Assembly: GCA_023386265.1 (NCBI GenBank)
Contig: JAEWKA010000007.1
Location: forward strand, 124,001-188,000
Length of the DNA stretch: 64,000 nucleotides
Direction of reading: 5' to 3'
DNA from: Bacillota bacterium
Lineage (GTDB): Bacteria; Bacillota; Clostridia; Oscillospirales; Oscillospiraceae
The notes beneath the pieces were generated by a model. That model had not been told where the DNA came from. It was given only the letters and a program-made list of their open reading frames with translations, and searched no databases. The translations under genes and the position numbers were made by a program. Shown one piece after another: positions 48,255-57,364 of the stretch (positions are counted from its first letter, which is position 1; every line of letters starts with the position of its first letter).

Positions 48255-51065
48255 ATGTACGAGAAAATGTTTTCCGAAGGCAAAATCGGCAAGCTGACAC
48301 TGAAAAACCGTTTGGTAATGTCGCCGATGGGCATCGGTCTCGCGGAGCTGGACGGCAGTCCGACAAAAGAGATGATTGCCTTTTACGAGGCGCGAGCCGA
48401 GGGCGGAGCGGGACTTATCATACCCGAAATTACGCGCGTGAACGATGTGCATGGAGTTGGGCTTCTGCGCCAGCTCTCCGTCACGAAGGACAGGCACATC
48501 GAGCCGCTTGGAAAACTTGCGGCGGCAGTCCACAAGCATGGGGCGAAAATTTTCATCCAGCTGCATCATCCGGGACGCGAGACGGTTTCCGACCTTATCG
48601 GCGGGCAGTCCGTTGTCGCCCCTTCGGCGGTCATGTGCAAATTTGTGAAGCAGGAAACCCGCGCGCTTGAAAATTCCGAAGTCAAGGAGCTTGTGCAGCA
48701 GTTCATCGACGGCGCAGTGCGCGTGCAGAAGGCAGGATGCGACGGCGTTGAGCTCCACGCTGCGCACGGTTATCTTCTTAATCAGTTCCTTAGCCCCTAC
48801 ACCAACAAGCGCGAGGACGAATACGGCGGCAGTTTTGAAAACCGTCTGCGCTTTATAGCTGAAATTATTGGGGGCATTCGCGCAAAATGCGGTCCCAATT
48901 TCCCAATTTGCGTGCGTCTTTCTGTTGAGGAGTTCCTTGACAAGACCGGCGTCACGGAGGACTACATACATATTCAAGATGGCGTAAAGATTTCGATGGC
49001 TCTCGAGAAACTCGGCATTGACGTAATAAACGTCAGCTGCGGTATCTATGAAACCGGTTCCGTCTGCGTCGAGCCGAGCTCTTTCCCGCAGGGTTGGCGC
49101 CATGACCTAATAAAGGCTGTCAAAGACCATGTAGGCATCCCCGTTATCGGCAACTCCGCCTTCCGTGAGCCCATGATAGCCGAAAAATTCCTTGAAGACG
49201 GCGTCGAGGACTTTGTCGGACTCGGCAGAGCGTGGCTCGCCGACGAGCAGTGGGGCAGAAAGGTTCAGGAGGGACGTGAAAAGGAGCTTCGCAAGTGCAT
49301 CACCTGCATGCGCTGCTTTGAGAGCCTCAACGAGTATAACGCCGCTGGGCTTCCGGCGGAGTGCGCCGTCAATCCGCGCTGTGCGCGCGAGATGAAGTAC
49401 GGCTTACCTGTCTGCGACGCGGAAGGACATAAAGCCGCCGTCATCGGCGCGGGTCCCGCCGGAATGAGCGCCGCCCTGACGCTTGCGGAGCGTGGAGTCA
49501 AGGTGACTCTAATCGATAAAGCTTCCGCCCTCGGCGGACTTGTGAATTTCGCCAAGGAGCCCCCACACAAGGGCAGCATGAAGTGGCTCGCAGAGTATTA
49601 CGATGACGCTTTCTCACGTCTCGATATTGACGTGCGTCTTGATACGGAAGCAACTCCCAAGCTCATCGACAGTCTTAAACCCGATGCTGTCGTCGTCGCC
49701 ACAGGCGGCGCCGCGATAACGCCTGAGCTTCCGGGAGTCCATGGAGAGAATGTTTTCAGCGTCGAAGATGTTCTTAGCGGAAAATCGGGACTTACTAAGA
49801 AAAACATCATTCTGGTCGGCGCGGGCATGACCGGCATCGAGACCGCGGAATATCTCTGCGTCGCGGGGAACAGTGTCACGGTCGTCGATATGCTGAATAA
49901 AATCGCTCCCGACGGCAACGGCACTATTGTCGCGGATGTCATGGGACGTCTTAAGCAATATAAGACCGAATTCTTGCTCGAGCATACGCTGAAGGAGATA
50001 AAATCTGACTCCGTCGTGCTCGAGGAAAAGGCGTCAGGACAGGAAAAGACGGTTGCGGCGGACGCCGTGGTGCTCTCGCTCGGCATGCGCCCGAACAAGG
50101 AGCTTGCGGATGCACTGAAAGCCAAGGGCTACGACACCTACGTTATAGGCGACGCGGTCAAGGTCGGGAAAATCGCGCCCGCGACTCGCTCAGGCTTTGA
50201 AATAGGACGCAAGCTGTTTCTGAAACAGCCGAAGGCTCCGAGCTTCATCTCGTCGATGGAGGATTTGCAGAAATTCTCGAAAATCTCGCTGATGGGCGAT
50301 CAAGAAGGTCTCTATATGGCATTCATGACTGACCCGCTGGCACTCAGAAAGCTAGTTCCACGTCCTCTTAGACCATATCCGATGCCGGTAGCAACGCTTT
50401 CAATCTGCCATGTCAATAGGCCCTCGTTTGCGGACGAATATTACGAGGCGATACTCTCGATACTCGTAACCCACGATTTCGACTTGGGCCTCTATCCCGT
50501 TGCTCTCGTGCTCGGCGGACCCGGCTCCGAGATGGCGACCTACTTCGGGCGCGACATGGGCCATATGCCGAAAAAGCTCGGTGCAGACTTCGATTTGCGC
50601 CGTGAGGGCGACACGGTAACGGCAAAGGTGTCCCGTAAGGGAGTGGAGCTTATTAACGCGAAGCTCGACTTGGGCGAATACAACAGCCCCCTCACCGATG
50701 TTGTCTATCAGTTCCCGAGAGCGGGAGAGAAGAGCGAGGGCTCGGGCTTCTTCTTTGATTTCAACTTCACCTCGGACGAGGAGGGTAAGCCGCATTTTGT
50801 TAACGGCGGACTGTATCAGAACTTCTGTGAATATAACTACAAGGCTTGGGAGCCGGGCTTTGCATCGCTTAAACTGCAATCCGGTAAGGACGATCCGTGG
50901 GCGGAGCTGCCGATAAGCACCATAATCGGCGGAGCTTACTGCAAAAACGACCTCCTGCTCAAGGGCATGAAGCTCGCAGAGCCGGTTGACGCCGAAAAGA
51001 TTTTCCCATATCTGCTCACCGGCAGATATGACCGCACCGGCTTCATGGAGACAGGAAAAATCTGA
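48255..51065 (+). CDS. Old Yellow Enzyme-type flavin/FeS reductase fused to acetoacetate decarboxylase-like domain
   Basis: A 936-aa three-part protein. Residues 1-340 form an FMN-binding TIM barrel (F-I-Q-L-H-H-P-G-R-E, H-A-A-H-G-Y-L-L-N-Q-F-L-S-P). A cysteine cluster C-I-T-C-M-R-C (about 347) plus a later Cys binds [4Fe-4S]. FAD and NAD(P) folds follow (V-I-G-A-G-P-A-G-M-S-A-A; L-V-G-A-G-M-T-G-I-E), as in 2-enoate reductase or bile-acid BaiCD enzymes. From about 670 an acetoacetate decarboxylase-like domain follows, with the lysine pair M-P-K-K near 773 corresponding to the Schiff-base region. GGAGG precedes the ATG. Substrate unknown; a PucR-type regulator is divergent. Confidence 0.88.
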   Translation: MYEKMFSEGKIGKLTLKNRLVMSPMGIGLAELDGSPTKEMIAFYEARAEGGAGLIIPEITRVNDVHGVGLLRQLSVTKDRHIEPLGKLAAAVHKHGAKIFIQLHHPGRETVSDLIGGQSVVAPSAVMCKFVKQETRALENSEVKELVQQFIDGAVRVQKAGCDGVELHAAHGYLLNQFLSPYTNKREDEYGGSFENRLRFIAEIIGGIRAKCGPNFPICVRLSVEEFLDKTGVTEDYIHIQDGVKISMALEKLGIDVINVSCGIYETGSVCVEPSSFPQGWRHDLIKAVKDHVGIPVIGNSAFREPMIAEKFLEDGVEDFVGLGRAWLADEQWGRKVQEGREKELRKCITCMRCFESLNEYNAAGLPAECAVNPRCAREMKYGLPVCDAEGHKAAVIGAGPAGMSAALTLAERGVKVTLIDKASALGGLVNFAKEPPHKGSMKWLAEYYDDAFSRLDIDVRLDTEATPKLIDSLKPDAVVVATGGAAITPELPGVHGENVFSVEDVLSGKSGLTKKNIILVGAGMTGIETAEYLCVAGNSVTVVDMLNKIAPDGNGTIVADVMGRLKQYKTEFLLEHTLKEIKSDSVVLEEKASGQEKTVAADAVVLSLGMRPNKELADALKAKGYDTYVIGDAVKVGKIAPATRSGFEIGRKLFLKQPKAPSFISSMEDLQKFSKISLMGDQEGLYMAFMTDPLALRKLVPRPLRPYPMPVATLSICHVNRPSFADEYYEAILSILVTHDFDLGLYPVALVLGGPGSEMATYFGRDMGHMPKKLGADFDLRREGDTVTAKVSRKGVELINAKLDLGEYNSPLTDVVYQFPRAGEKSEGSGFFFDFNFTSDEEGKPHFVNGGLYQNFCEYNYKAWEPGFASLKLQSGKDDPWAELPISTIIGGAYCKNDLLLKGMKLAEPVDAEKIFPYLLTGRYDRTGFMETGKI

Positions 51066-51096
51066 TAGTTTACCGAAAATTTGATGTATAACACAA

Positions 51097-51133
51097 ACCA
51101 GCCGGAATGTTACCAAGTAGCATTCCGGCTGGT
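51097..51133. terminator. Terminator after the reductase fusion gene
   Basis: Perfect 13-bp arms ACCAGCCGGAATG and complement with an 11-base loop. It is bidirectional and also faces the remnant gene. Confidence 0.75.
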
Positions 51134-51161
51134 AATTATTTTAATGTAGATATCAATTAAA

Positions 51162-51764
51162 TCATTCCGCCGCGGCTCCGATAAAAATCGATGTTACTAT
51201 TCCGTCTTTAAGGTGAAATATTACTCCGCCGTAAACTGTTCCGGCAGTAATGTGTTCCGGGTCATCATCATCTTCTGGATTTATCTCGTATTCGTAGGCT
51301 TTTCGCACATCTTCTTCAGTGCTTCCTATTCCAATATCTCTGCTCGTTTTTAAATCGCAGGAGCTAAGTATGCGGATAGAAAACACGACCCGTTCGCCAT
51401 CATAATTCTTATATATTTCAAGTTCGAGTCCTTATGACGTGTAATTCCACATCTGATGCGCGCACCCGTCTACCCACGAAACTATTGTCTCAGATTTGCT
51501 TTCAGGTTCGCCAAGCATTTTTACTACATTCTCAGTGGTGGGAGAGTTGTCAAAAATGAAATTGATGTCCTCATCCATTAAAATAAAGCCAAGATCAAGA
51601 TAGTCTTTTTCTGTATCCGAGGGATTACTGGTTCCACTGGGCGTCGGCGTGACCGCAGCATTGTATGATTGCAACTGCTTTTTTAATTTTCCGACCTCCT
51701 TACCTTTAACCATTATAAACGACAGGCTCCCCTGCGTAAATATGGAAATCGCCGACACAAACAA
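51162..51764 (-). pseudogene. Remnant gene with in-frame TAA and truncated 5' end
   Basis: Two consecutive open stretches in the same frame are separated by a single TAA at about 51432-51434 (W-N-Y-T-S, stop, G-L-E-L-E-I-Y-K-N). The N-terminal part has a hydrophobic segment and a Lys-rich coil with a Thr/Pro/Ser linker. The C-terminal part is acidic beta-like (I-L-S-S-C-D-L-K...V-I-F-H-L-K-D-G-I-V-T-S-I). No start codon with a ribosome site exists; the frame begins inside the terminator of the ABC permease gene. Both ends therefore point to decay. Family not recognised. Confidence 0.65.
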
Positions 51765-51795
51765 AGAGCCGCCGCAAGGCTTTGCGGCGGCTCTT
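51764..51795 (-). terminator. Terminator of the BceB-like permease gene
   Basis: A perfect 14-bp stem AAGAGCCGCCGCAA/TTGCGGCGGCTCTT with loop GGCT, followed on the minus strand by TTGTTTGT. Confidence 0.8.
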
Positions 51796-51821
51796 CACAG
51801 TTGCAAATGAATAGGGGGAAG

Positions 51822-53801
51822 TCAGCTAACGATTTTATAATAAATCTTTGCGGTGAGCATATAAACAACGCCGTAAATGAGGGCGAAAACGGCGACAGTC
51901 GCGAGCGTGCATATCGCGAAGAGTGTTACGTTGGTGAGATTAAAGACCAGAAGGAGCTTAGTAATCATCTTGAAGGCGAACGCGATATGGACAACCGCCA
52001 TGCAAAGCGGGAGGAAGAACACAACGAGCACCTGACTGCGAATCGCCTTTTTAATTTCGGGACGGCTGAGCCCAACCTTCTGCATGATTTCAAAGCGTTC
52101 CTTGTCGTCATAGCCCTCCGAGAGCTGCTTGTAATAGATGATGAGCACTGTAGCAATGAGGAAAACGAGTCCGAGGAACAGCCCGAGGAAGAGAAAGCCG
52201 CCGTTCATCGTGTAGACATCCGTTTTGCCTGTGTCATAGCTTGCAATATGTGTGTAGTCATAACTGCCGGAGGTGATAGCGGCGCTTCCAATCGCGCTTT
52301 CCATTGCGTCGCAGCAAGCGATTTTCTGCTCGCTTGTTCCGGAGAGGTCAAAGCCATAATACCAGTCAGGCTTAAGCTCCGTTGTTGAGCCGCAGATTCC
52401 GGCAAAATTATCATCCGCTATAATGATGATGAAACGGTAGGGGATTATGGTTGCCTGTTTAGAGATTGCGGGAAAGCTCTCAAGCTCGCGGGTAATCTTA
52501 TAGTCCGTGCCGAGCATTGAAAAGGTGCCGTTGAGTTGGGAGTTGTCGGCATAAACGTAAGCTTCGGTGGTCGAAAGCGTTATCGCTTCGCCCGTCATAC
52601 GTCCGTATTCAGAGGCGGGAAGTAGGTAGACATTGGAATTATCGGTTTGATTGGTATAGAGATGCAAAGCATCACCAAAATCTCCGTTTTCGAGCTTAGT
52701 GGAATAAGACAGGGAATAGAAGTCGGTGACATTACTCATCTTAAGTCCGCTGTCGGAAACGGATTTGTCGATTGCGGTGCGAAGTTCATCGCGCGCTGAG
52801 CCTGTCGGGGTGCCGACGGTCACAATCAGATCGGTGGGAAAAGTGTTTTTAAGCGCATCCTCTGTACCCAGATAGAGGCAGACCGTTCCGGATACCATAA
52901 CAAGCACCATCGTCGCGAGTATACAAATGTTCGCAAGCCCGACGGCGTTCTGTTTCATGCGGTAAATCATACCCGAAACAGGGATAAAATGTCTTGTTGT
53001 GTAGTAGTAATTGGGCCTGCTGCGAAGACGTTTTAAAATAGCGATGCTGCTTGCCGTGAAGAGAAGATATGTGCCGAAGATGACGAGAAGAACGGCGACG
53101 AAGAAAAGGAGTATCGCCTGAAGCGGAGCGTCCGTCACGATTGCAATCCAGTATCCCGAGCCCAAAGCGAGAACTCCGAGTATTGCGAGGACCCACTTGG
53201 TTTTCGGTTCCTTTTCGCCGACATTTCCGCCGCGTAGCAGTTCGATTGGTTTCGAGAGCTTGATGCGGATGAGGTTTGATATAAGAATCACAAGGAAGAT
53301 ACCGCAGAAAAGATATACGCTGTAAAGGATGCCCTTGACGGAGATTTCAAAGCCGTAAGGGACTGTAAAAGCTATAAGCTTGCAGAGTACAAGCAGCGTG
53401 AGCTTTGAGAGCAGTATGCCGAGAGCGATGCCGCAGACGAGGGTAATAAGAGTCACATAGAGAGTTTCAAAAAACAGGACGCCCGCGATATTACCCTTGC
53501 CCATACCGAGAATATTATAAAGGCCCAGCTCCTTCTGGCGGCGCTTCATCAGAAAGCTGTTGGTGTAAAAAAGGAAGATTGCCGAAAATATGCCGACGAC
53601 GATGCAGCCAAGCTGGAGAATGAAGTAGAGTGCCTCGTGTAACCCCTTGGTCGCGGGGTTGTAAGCAAGAAAGCACATTATATAAAACATTGCCGTAGTA
53701 GCGATGCAGGTGAGGATGAAGGGGAGATAAAACTGTCTGTTGCGGCGAACGTTCTGGATGGCGAGCTTCGGATAAAAGGCGGACTTACGCATTTTTTTCA
53801 C
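51822..53801 (-). CDS. BceB-type ABC transporter permease
   Basis: A 659-aa FtsX/MacB-related permease of the antimicrobial-peptide (BceAB) class. It has about ten membrane helices: one at the N-terminus, a group at 55-300, and a final group after 535. A large extracellular domain (about 310-530) between helices VII and VIII is the hallmark of these peptide sensors. Together with the ATPase and the neighbouring histidine kinase and regulator it forms a Bce-type detoxification module. It overlaps the ATPase gene by 17 bases. Confidence 0.9.
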   Translation of the reverse strand: MKKMRKSAFYPKLAIQNVRRNRQFYLPFILTCIATTAMFYIMCFLAYNPATKGLHEALYFILQLGCIVVGIFSAIFLFYTNSFLMKRRQKELGLYNILGMGKGNIAGVLFFETLYVTLITLVCGIALGILLSKLTLLVLCKLIAFTVPYGFEISVKGILYSVYLFCGIFLVILISNLIRIKLSKPIELLRGGNVGEKEPKTKWVLAILGVLALGSGYWIAIVTDAPLQAILLFFVAVLLVIFGTYLLFTASSIAILKRLRSRPNYYYTTRHFIPVSGMIYRMKQNAVGLANICILATMVLVMVSGTVCLYLGTEDALKNTFPTDLIVTVGTPTGSARDELRTAIDKSVSDSGLKMSNVTDFYSLSYSTKLENGDFGDALHLYTNQTDNSNVYLLPASEYGRMTGEAITLSTTEAYVYADNSQLNGTFSMLGTDYKITRELESFPAISKQATIIPYRFIIIIADDNFAGICGSTTELKPDWYYGFDLSGTSEQKIACCDAMESAIGSAAITSGSYDYTHIASYDTGKTDVYTMNGGFLFLGLFLGLVFLIATVLIIYYKQLSEGYDDKERFEIMQKVGLSRPEIKKAIRSQVLVVFFLPLCMAVVHIAFAFKMITKLLLVFNLTNVTLFAICTLATVAVFALIYGVVYMLTAKIYYKIVS

Positions 53802-54552
53802 CGCCTGTTGCCATAGCAGTAAGCGTGTCGGAAATTACCCCGAACATCTCTTCGTTCGTCCTTTCGCCGCGGTAAAGCTGATTGAAAATCTCGCCGTCAC
53901 GCAGGAAGAGGACCCTGCCCGCGTTTGATGCCGCCTTAACGCTGTGAGTGACCATGAGTATTGTCTGACCGGAGGAGTTTATGTCTTTAAAAACCTCCAG
54001 CAGGGCATCCGCGGAGTGTGAGTCCAAGGCACCCGTCGGCTCATCCGCGAGGATGATGCGCGGGTTTGTGATGAGTGCTCTCGCAATGGCACAGCGCTGC
54101 TTCTGCCCGCCGGAAATCTCATAGGGGAATTTATCGAGAATGTCAGTGATGCCTAGCCTGTAGGAAATCGGGATTATGCGCTCACTCATTTCCTTGTGAC
54201 CTTTGCCTGCGAGAACGAGGGGAAGAAAGATGTTATCGCGCAGAGAGAAGGTATCCAGCAGGTTGAAATCCTGAAATACAAAGCCGAGGTTATCGCGGCG
54301 GAAAGAGGCGAGATCCTTTTCCGGAATGAGAAGAGTGCTCTTTCCTTCAAGCACGACTTCTCCGCCCGTGGGTCTGTCAAGAGTGGCAAGTATGTTGAGA
54401 AGGGTGGTTTTGCCCGAACCGCTTTCGCCCATGATTGCGATGTATTCGCCCTTTTCGGCAGTGAAATTGACGTTTGTCAGAGCCTGCACCTTCACGTTTC
54501 CGAAACGTGTGGCGTAGGTCTTTTTTAAGTTTTTGACTTCAAGCAATGTCAT
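53785..54552 (-). CDS. BceA-type ABC transporter ATP-binding protein
   Basis: A 255-aa ATPase. Walker A is G-E-S-G-S-G-K-T-T, the Q-loop F-Q-D-F-N-L-L, the signature I-S-G-G-Q-K-Q-R, Walker B I-I-L-A-D-E-P-T-G-A-L-D and the switch V-T-H-S. It matches the LolD/MacB/BceA class, whose partner is the adjacent large permease. GGAGG precedes the ATG. Transcription presumably starts at the promoter with twin response-regulator boxes just upstream. Confidence 0.94.
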   Translation of the reverse strand: MTLLEVKNLKKTYATRFGNVKVQALTNVNFTAEKGEYIAIMGESGSGKTTLLNILATLDRPTGGEVVLEGKSTLLIPEKDLASFRRDNLGFVFQDFNLLDTFSLRDNIFLPLVLAGKGHKEMSERIIPISYRLGITDILDKFPYEISGGQKQRCAIARALITNPRIILADEPTGALDSHSADALLEVFKDINSSGQTILMVTHSVKAASNAGRVLFLRDGEIFNQLYRGERTNEEMFGVISDTLTAMATGGEKNA

Positions 54553-54583
54553 AATAAGCCTCCGTAATATTTGTTACGGTTTT

Positions 54584-54649
54584 ATTTTAACGAAAAGCCG
54601 GAATGTTTGCCATTTCTTTGACTTACATTTCGGCTTGAAACCTTACATT
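54584..54649 (-). promoter_or_regulatory. Promoter with twin response-regulator boxes before bceAB-like genes
   Basis: On the minus strand AATGTAAG occurs twice (54642-54649 and 54622-54629), 20 bases apart in the same orientation. That is the spacing used by OmpR-class regulators. Downstream lie a weak -35 TGGCAA, a 17-base spacer and -10 TAAAAT (54584-54589). A weak -35 with upstream direct repeats suits activation by the regulator at 55646. Confidence 0.5.
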
Positions 54650-54662
54650 ATCGTAAGGTACG

Positions 54663-55643
54663 CTATTCAAATGTAGTTTCATTGGCGTGCAGGCCGATTT
54701 TGACCTTAGTTCCGACTCCAACTTTTGATTCGATTTCAAGTTCGTGTCCGAGCCTAGTGAGTATGCTTTTAACGAGGAAAAGCCCTATGCCGGTGGATTT
54801 TTTGTCGGCTCTGCCGCTTGCGCCGGTATATCCCTTTTCGCAAACACGCGGAAGATCCTCCGCCCTAATACCTATGCCGGTGTCCTCGATTACGAGCGTT
54901 TCTCCCTCGGCGTAGATGCTTATTTTTCCGCTGTGAGTATATTTCAGTGAGTTTGAAAAGAGCTGTTCGACGACGAAGGAGAGCCATTTTTCGTCGGTGA
55001 GGACGGTTAGATTTGTCTCCTCGAACGAAAAATCCAGTTTCTTCAGCGCGAAGAGCCTTGCGTATTTGCGCAGGGAGCTTTTGATGATTTCATCCAAAGC
55101 ACATTTTCTTATGAGCAGGTCTCTTGATTCGCTGCTTAAGCGGACATATTGGAGAACCATGTCGACGTATTGCTCAGTCTTAAAGAGCTCGGCGAGGAGG
55201 AGTGAGTTGTTGGCTCCGGAGTCCTCAGCGAGAAGAAGCCGCATTGCGGCTATAGGCGTTTTTATCTGATGGACCCATAGAGTATAGTAGTCCTCGGTGT
55301 CACGTCTAGCCCCGTCCGCCTCGCTGCGAATCTTTAAATTCTGCGCGTAGAGACTTCGGAGCATATCCTGATAGTCGGCTTCTATTATTCCGTTCGGCTC
55401 GGGCAGTCCGTACAGACCGATTTCGATATTGTGCATAAGCTCGATGAGAGCTCTGTGACACGAGATATTGTGCCAGAGGCCGAAGCCGAAAGCCACGAGA
55501 CCCGCGCAAAAGCATAGGAGTGCGGCATAAAGCACAGCCTCGGCCTCAAGATCATAGAGCGAGAAGACAACGGCGAAAATTAAAACGAACAGACTAAAAA
55601 GTACGATTATTTTATAGTGGCGCTTAAGATAGGAAAAAAACAT
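54663..55643 (-). CDS. BceS-type histidine kinase
   Basis: A 326-aa intramembrane-sensing kinase. Two membrane helices (about 12-32 and 35-56) are joined by almost no external loop, typical of kinases that sense through an ABC transporter. The H box is W-V-H-Q-I-K-T-P-I-A-A (about 147), the N box Q-L-F-S-N-S-L-K-Y-T, then I-E-D-T-G-I-G-I and G-I-G-L-F-L. It lies 2 bases downstream of the response regulator gene, which is translated first. Confidence 0.93.
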   Translation of the reverse strand: MFFSYLKRHYKIIVLFSLFVLIFAVVFSLYDLEAEAVLYAALLCFCAGLVAFGFGLWHNISCHRALIELMHNIEIGLYGLPEPNGIIEADYQDMLRSLYAQNLKIRSEADGARRDTEDYYTLWVHQIKTPIAAMRLLLAEDSGANNSLLLAELFKTEQYVDMVLQYVRLSSESRDLLIRKCALDEIIKSSLRKYARLFALKKLDFSFEETNLTVLTDEKWLSFVVEQLFSNSLKYTHSGKISIYAEGETLVIEDTGIGIRAEDLPRVCEKGYTGASGRADKKSTGIGLFLVKSILTRLGHELEIESKVGVGTKVKIGLHANETTFE

Positions 55644-55645
55644 AT

Positions 55646-56320
55646 TCAGTCTCCCACCATGTAGCCGACACCTTTTTTTGTGGTAATGAAGTTAATGAGT
55701 CCTGTTTCCTCAAGCTTTCGGCGCAGGCGCGTAATGTTTACGGTGAGCGTATTTTCATCCACGAAGCTGTCGCTTTCCCAAAGACGCGTCATAATTTCAT
55801 CACGCGTAACGATGCTACCCTTTTTCTCGATAAGCATCTGGAGCATCTTGAACTCATTTTTTGTAAGCTCCGTCTTTCTGCCTTCAAAGGTGAGGGTAGC
55901 GTCCGCAATGCTCAAAACTGCGCCGCCGCTTTCAAGAAGTTTCGCTGGAGCTGTGAAATCATAGGCTCTTCGCAGCAGAGCTTGCACCTTTGCAGTGAGT
56001 ACATCGAGATCAAAGGGCTTTGCGATGAAATCGTCGCCGCCCATATTGACCGCCATAACGATGTTCATATTATCCGATGCGGAGGAGACGAAAATTATCG
56101 GCACCTTCGAAACACGCCGAATTTCCGAACACCAGTGATAGCCGTTAAAAAAGGGTAAGGAGATGTCCATGAGCACAAGCTGGGGGTCGAAGTCAGCAAA
56201 CTCGGAAAGGACGTTTTCAAAGTTCTCGGCACAGCGCGCCGAGCAGCCCCAGGCGCTTATGCGGCGCCTGATGGCCTCGGCTATAACTATGTCATCCTCA
56301 ACGATAAATACCCTGTGCAT
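55646..56320 (-). CDS. BceR-type response regulator (OmpR family)
   Basis: A 224-aa regulator. The receiver domain has I-V-E-D-D-I near the start, the phospho-acceptor Asp in L-V-L-M-D-I-S-L-P and Lys in F-I-A-K-P-F-D. The C-terminal winged helix (about 130-222) reads L-T-K-N-E-F-K-M-L-Q-M-L and R-L-R-R-K-L-E...T-K-K-G-V-G-Y. Its probable targets are the direct repeats at 54622-54649. GGGAG precedes the ATG. Confidence 0.95.
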   Translation of the reverse strand: MHRVFIVEDDIVIAEAIRRRISAWGCSARCAENFENVLSEFADFDPQLVLMDISLPFFNGYHWCSEIRRVSKVPIIFVSSASDNMNIVMAVNMGGDDFIAKPFDLDVLTAKVQALLRRAYDFTAPAKLLESGGAVLSIADATLTFEGRKTELTKNEFKMLQMLIEKKGSIVTRDEIMTRLWESDSFVDENTLTVNITRLRRKLEETGLINFITTKKGVGYMVGD

Positions 56321-56340
56321 TCTGGTTTCTCCCTAAGTAA

Positions 56341-57363
56341 TCATTTTTCGAAGCTGATATCGATGCTGCCGGAGGTAGTTGAGAAATCAAGCGTTCTCTC
56401 TCCGCGTCCTCTGTGACCGGATAGACTGTTGCGGCCCGAGACGGTTTCCGTGTAAGCCGTGTAATCGTCAGAAGCACCCGTGACCGAACCAGAAATGTCG
56501 CCCGATACTGTGGAGAACTTTATCTCGCGGAAATCGACCTTATTTAGTCCGACTCTGCCGGAGGTGCTGGAAAAGTCTGCCTTCATACCCGAAACATTTT
56601 TTAACGTTGTTTCGCCGGAGACTGTCGAAACTGAGAGATCCTTTGCCTCGACGTTTTCAGCATACACCTCGCCGGAAACACTTTCAAGGGTAAGAGGAAT
56701 TTTGCCGCTGATATCCTGGAGTCTGATTTCGCCAGAGACTGTGCCGCCTTTGATGCTTGCGACATCAATGGAGCGCAACTCGATACCGCCGGAGGTCGTT
56801 CCTGTTCCGAGGGTTTTCGCATTGCAGTCGCTAATATCAACATCGCCGGAGACACTGTAGATATTCATTTCGTCCTTCATGTCGATATCTGATATTGTAA
56901 TGTCACTTGAAGCACCGTTAATATTGAGCTCACCTTCGCGCCCCACAGGAAGGCTCAGTTCGACTTTGAGTCTTTCCGAGTTTCCAATTATGCCGATAAT
57001 TGAACTGTTTTTCTGTCTTTGTGTAAGAGTTACTTTGTCGTCCTTCTCAACATAATCGAAATAAGTATTTTCAGTGTTGTCATAGGAAAGGTGCAGCTTT
57101 CCGTCCTCCGAAGGCGAAACGGTGACGTCAGCGGAGGCAATATTAAGAATTATTTTCTGACCGTTTTCTTCTATATCCTTGTCAATGTGCTCTTCCTTAA
57201 AGCTAGCCTCGTCAACGGAGCTTGAATTTTTGCCGCCATCCAAACCCCAGGAGAGCTTTGAATAGTTGAAGCCTACGCTCATCGAAATGCAGAGCCAGAT
57301 AAGAACTCCCGCCCCGAAGATGGAGAGTGCGACTATAAGTGCTGTTTTAGTGTTTTTGTTCAT
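56341..57363 (-). CDS. DUF4097-type membrane-anchored beta-repeat protein
   Basis: A 340-aa protein. One membrane helix (about 8-28) is followed by a repeated beta structure with many units of the form V-S-G-D/E-V/I (S-V-S-G-D-V-D-I-S, T-V-S-G-E-I-R-L, S-V-S-G-E-V-Y-A, T-V-S-G-E-T-T-L, T-V-S-G-D-I-S-G). This Ser-Gly ladder is the mark of DUF4097, predicted to be a beta helix outside the membrane. It ends a PadR-DUF1700-DUF4097 operon, beginning 1 base after the DUF1700 stop codon. Role probably envelope-stress related. The start is ATG at 57363 behind AAAGGAAG. Confidence 0.85.
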   Translation of the reverse strand: MNKNTKTALIVALSIFGAGVLIWLCISMSVGFNYSKLSWGLDGGKNSSSVDEASFKEEHIDKDIEENGQKIILNIASADVTVSPSEDGKLHLSYDNTENTYFDYVEKDDKVTLTQRQKNSSIIGIIGNSERLKVELSLPVGREGELNINGASSDITISDIDMKDEMNIYSVSGDVDISDCNAKTLGTGTTSGGIELRSIDVASIKGGTVSGEIRLQDISGKIPLTLESVSGEVYAENVEAKDLSVSTVSGETTLKNVSGMKADFSSTSGRVGLNKVDFREIKFSTVSGDISGSVTGASDDYTAYTETVSGRNSLSGHRGRGERTLDFSTTSGSIDISFEK

Positions 57364-57364
57364 T

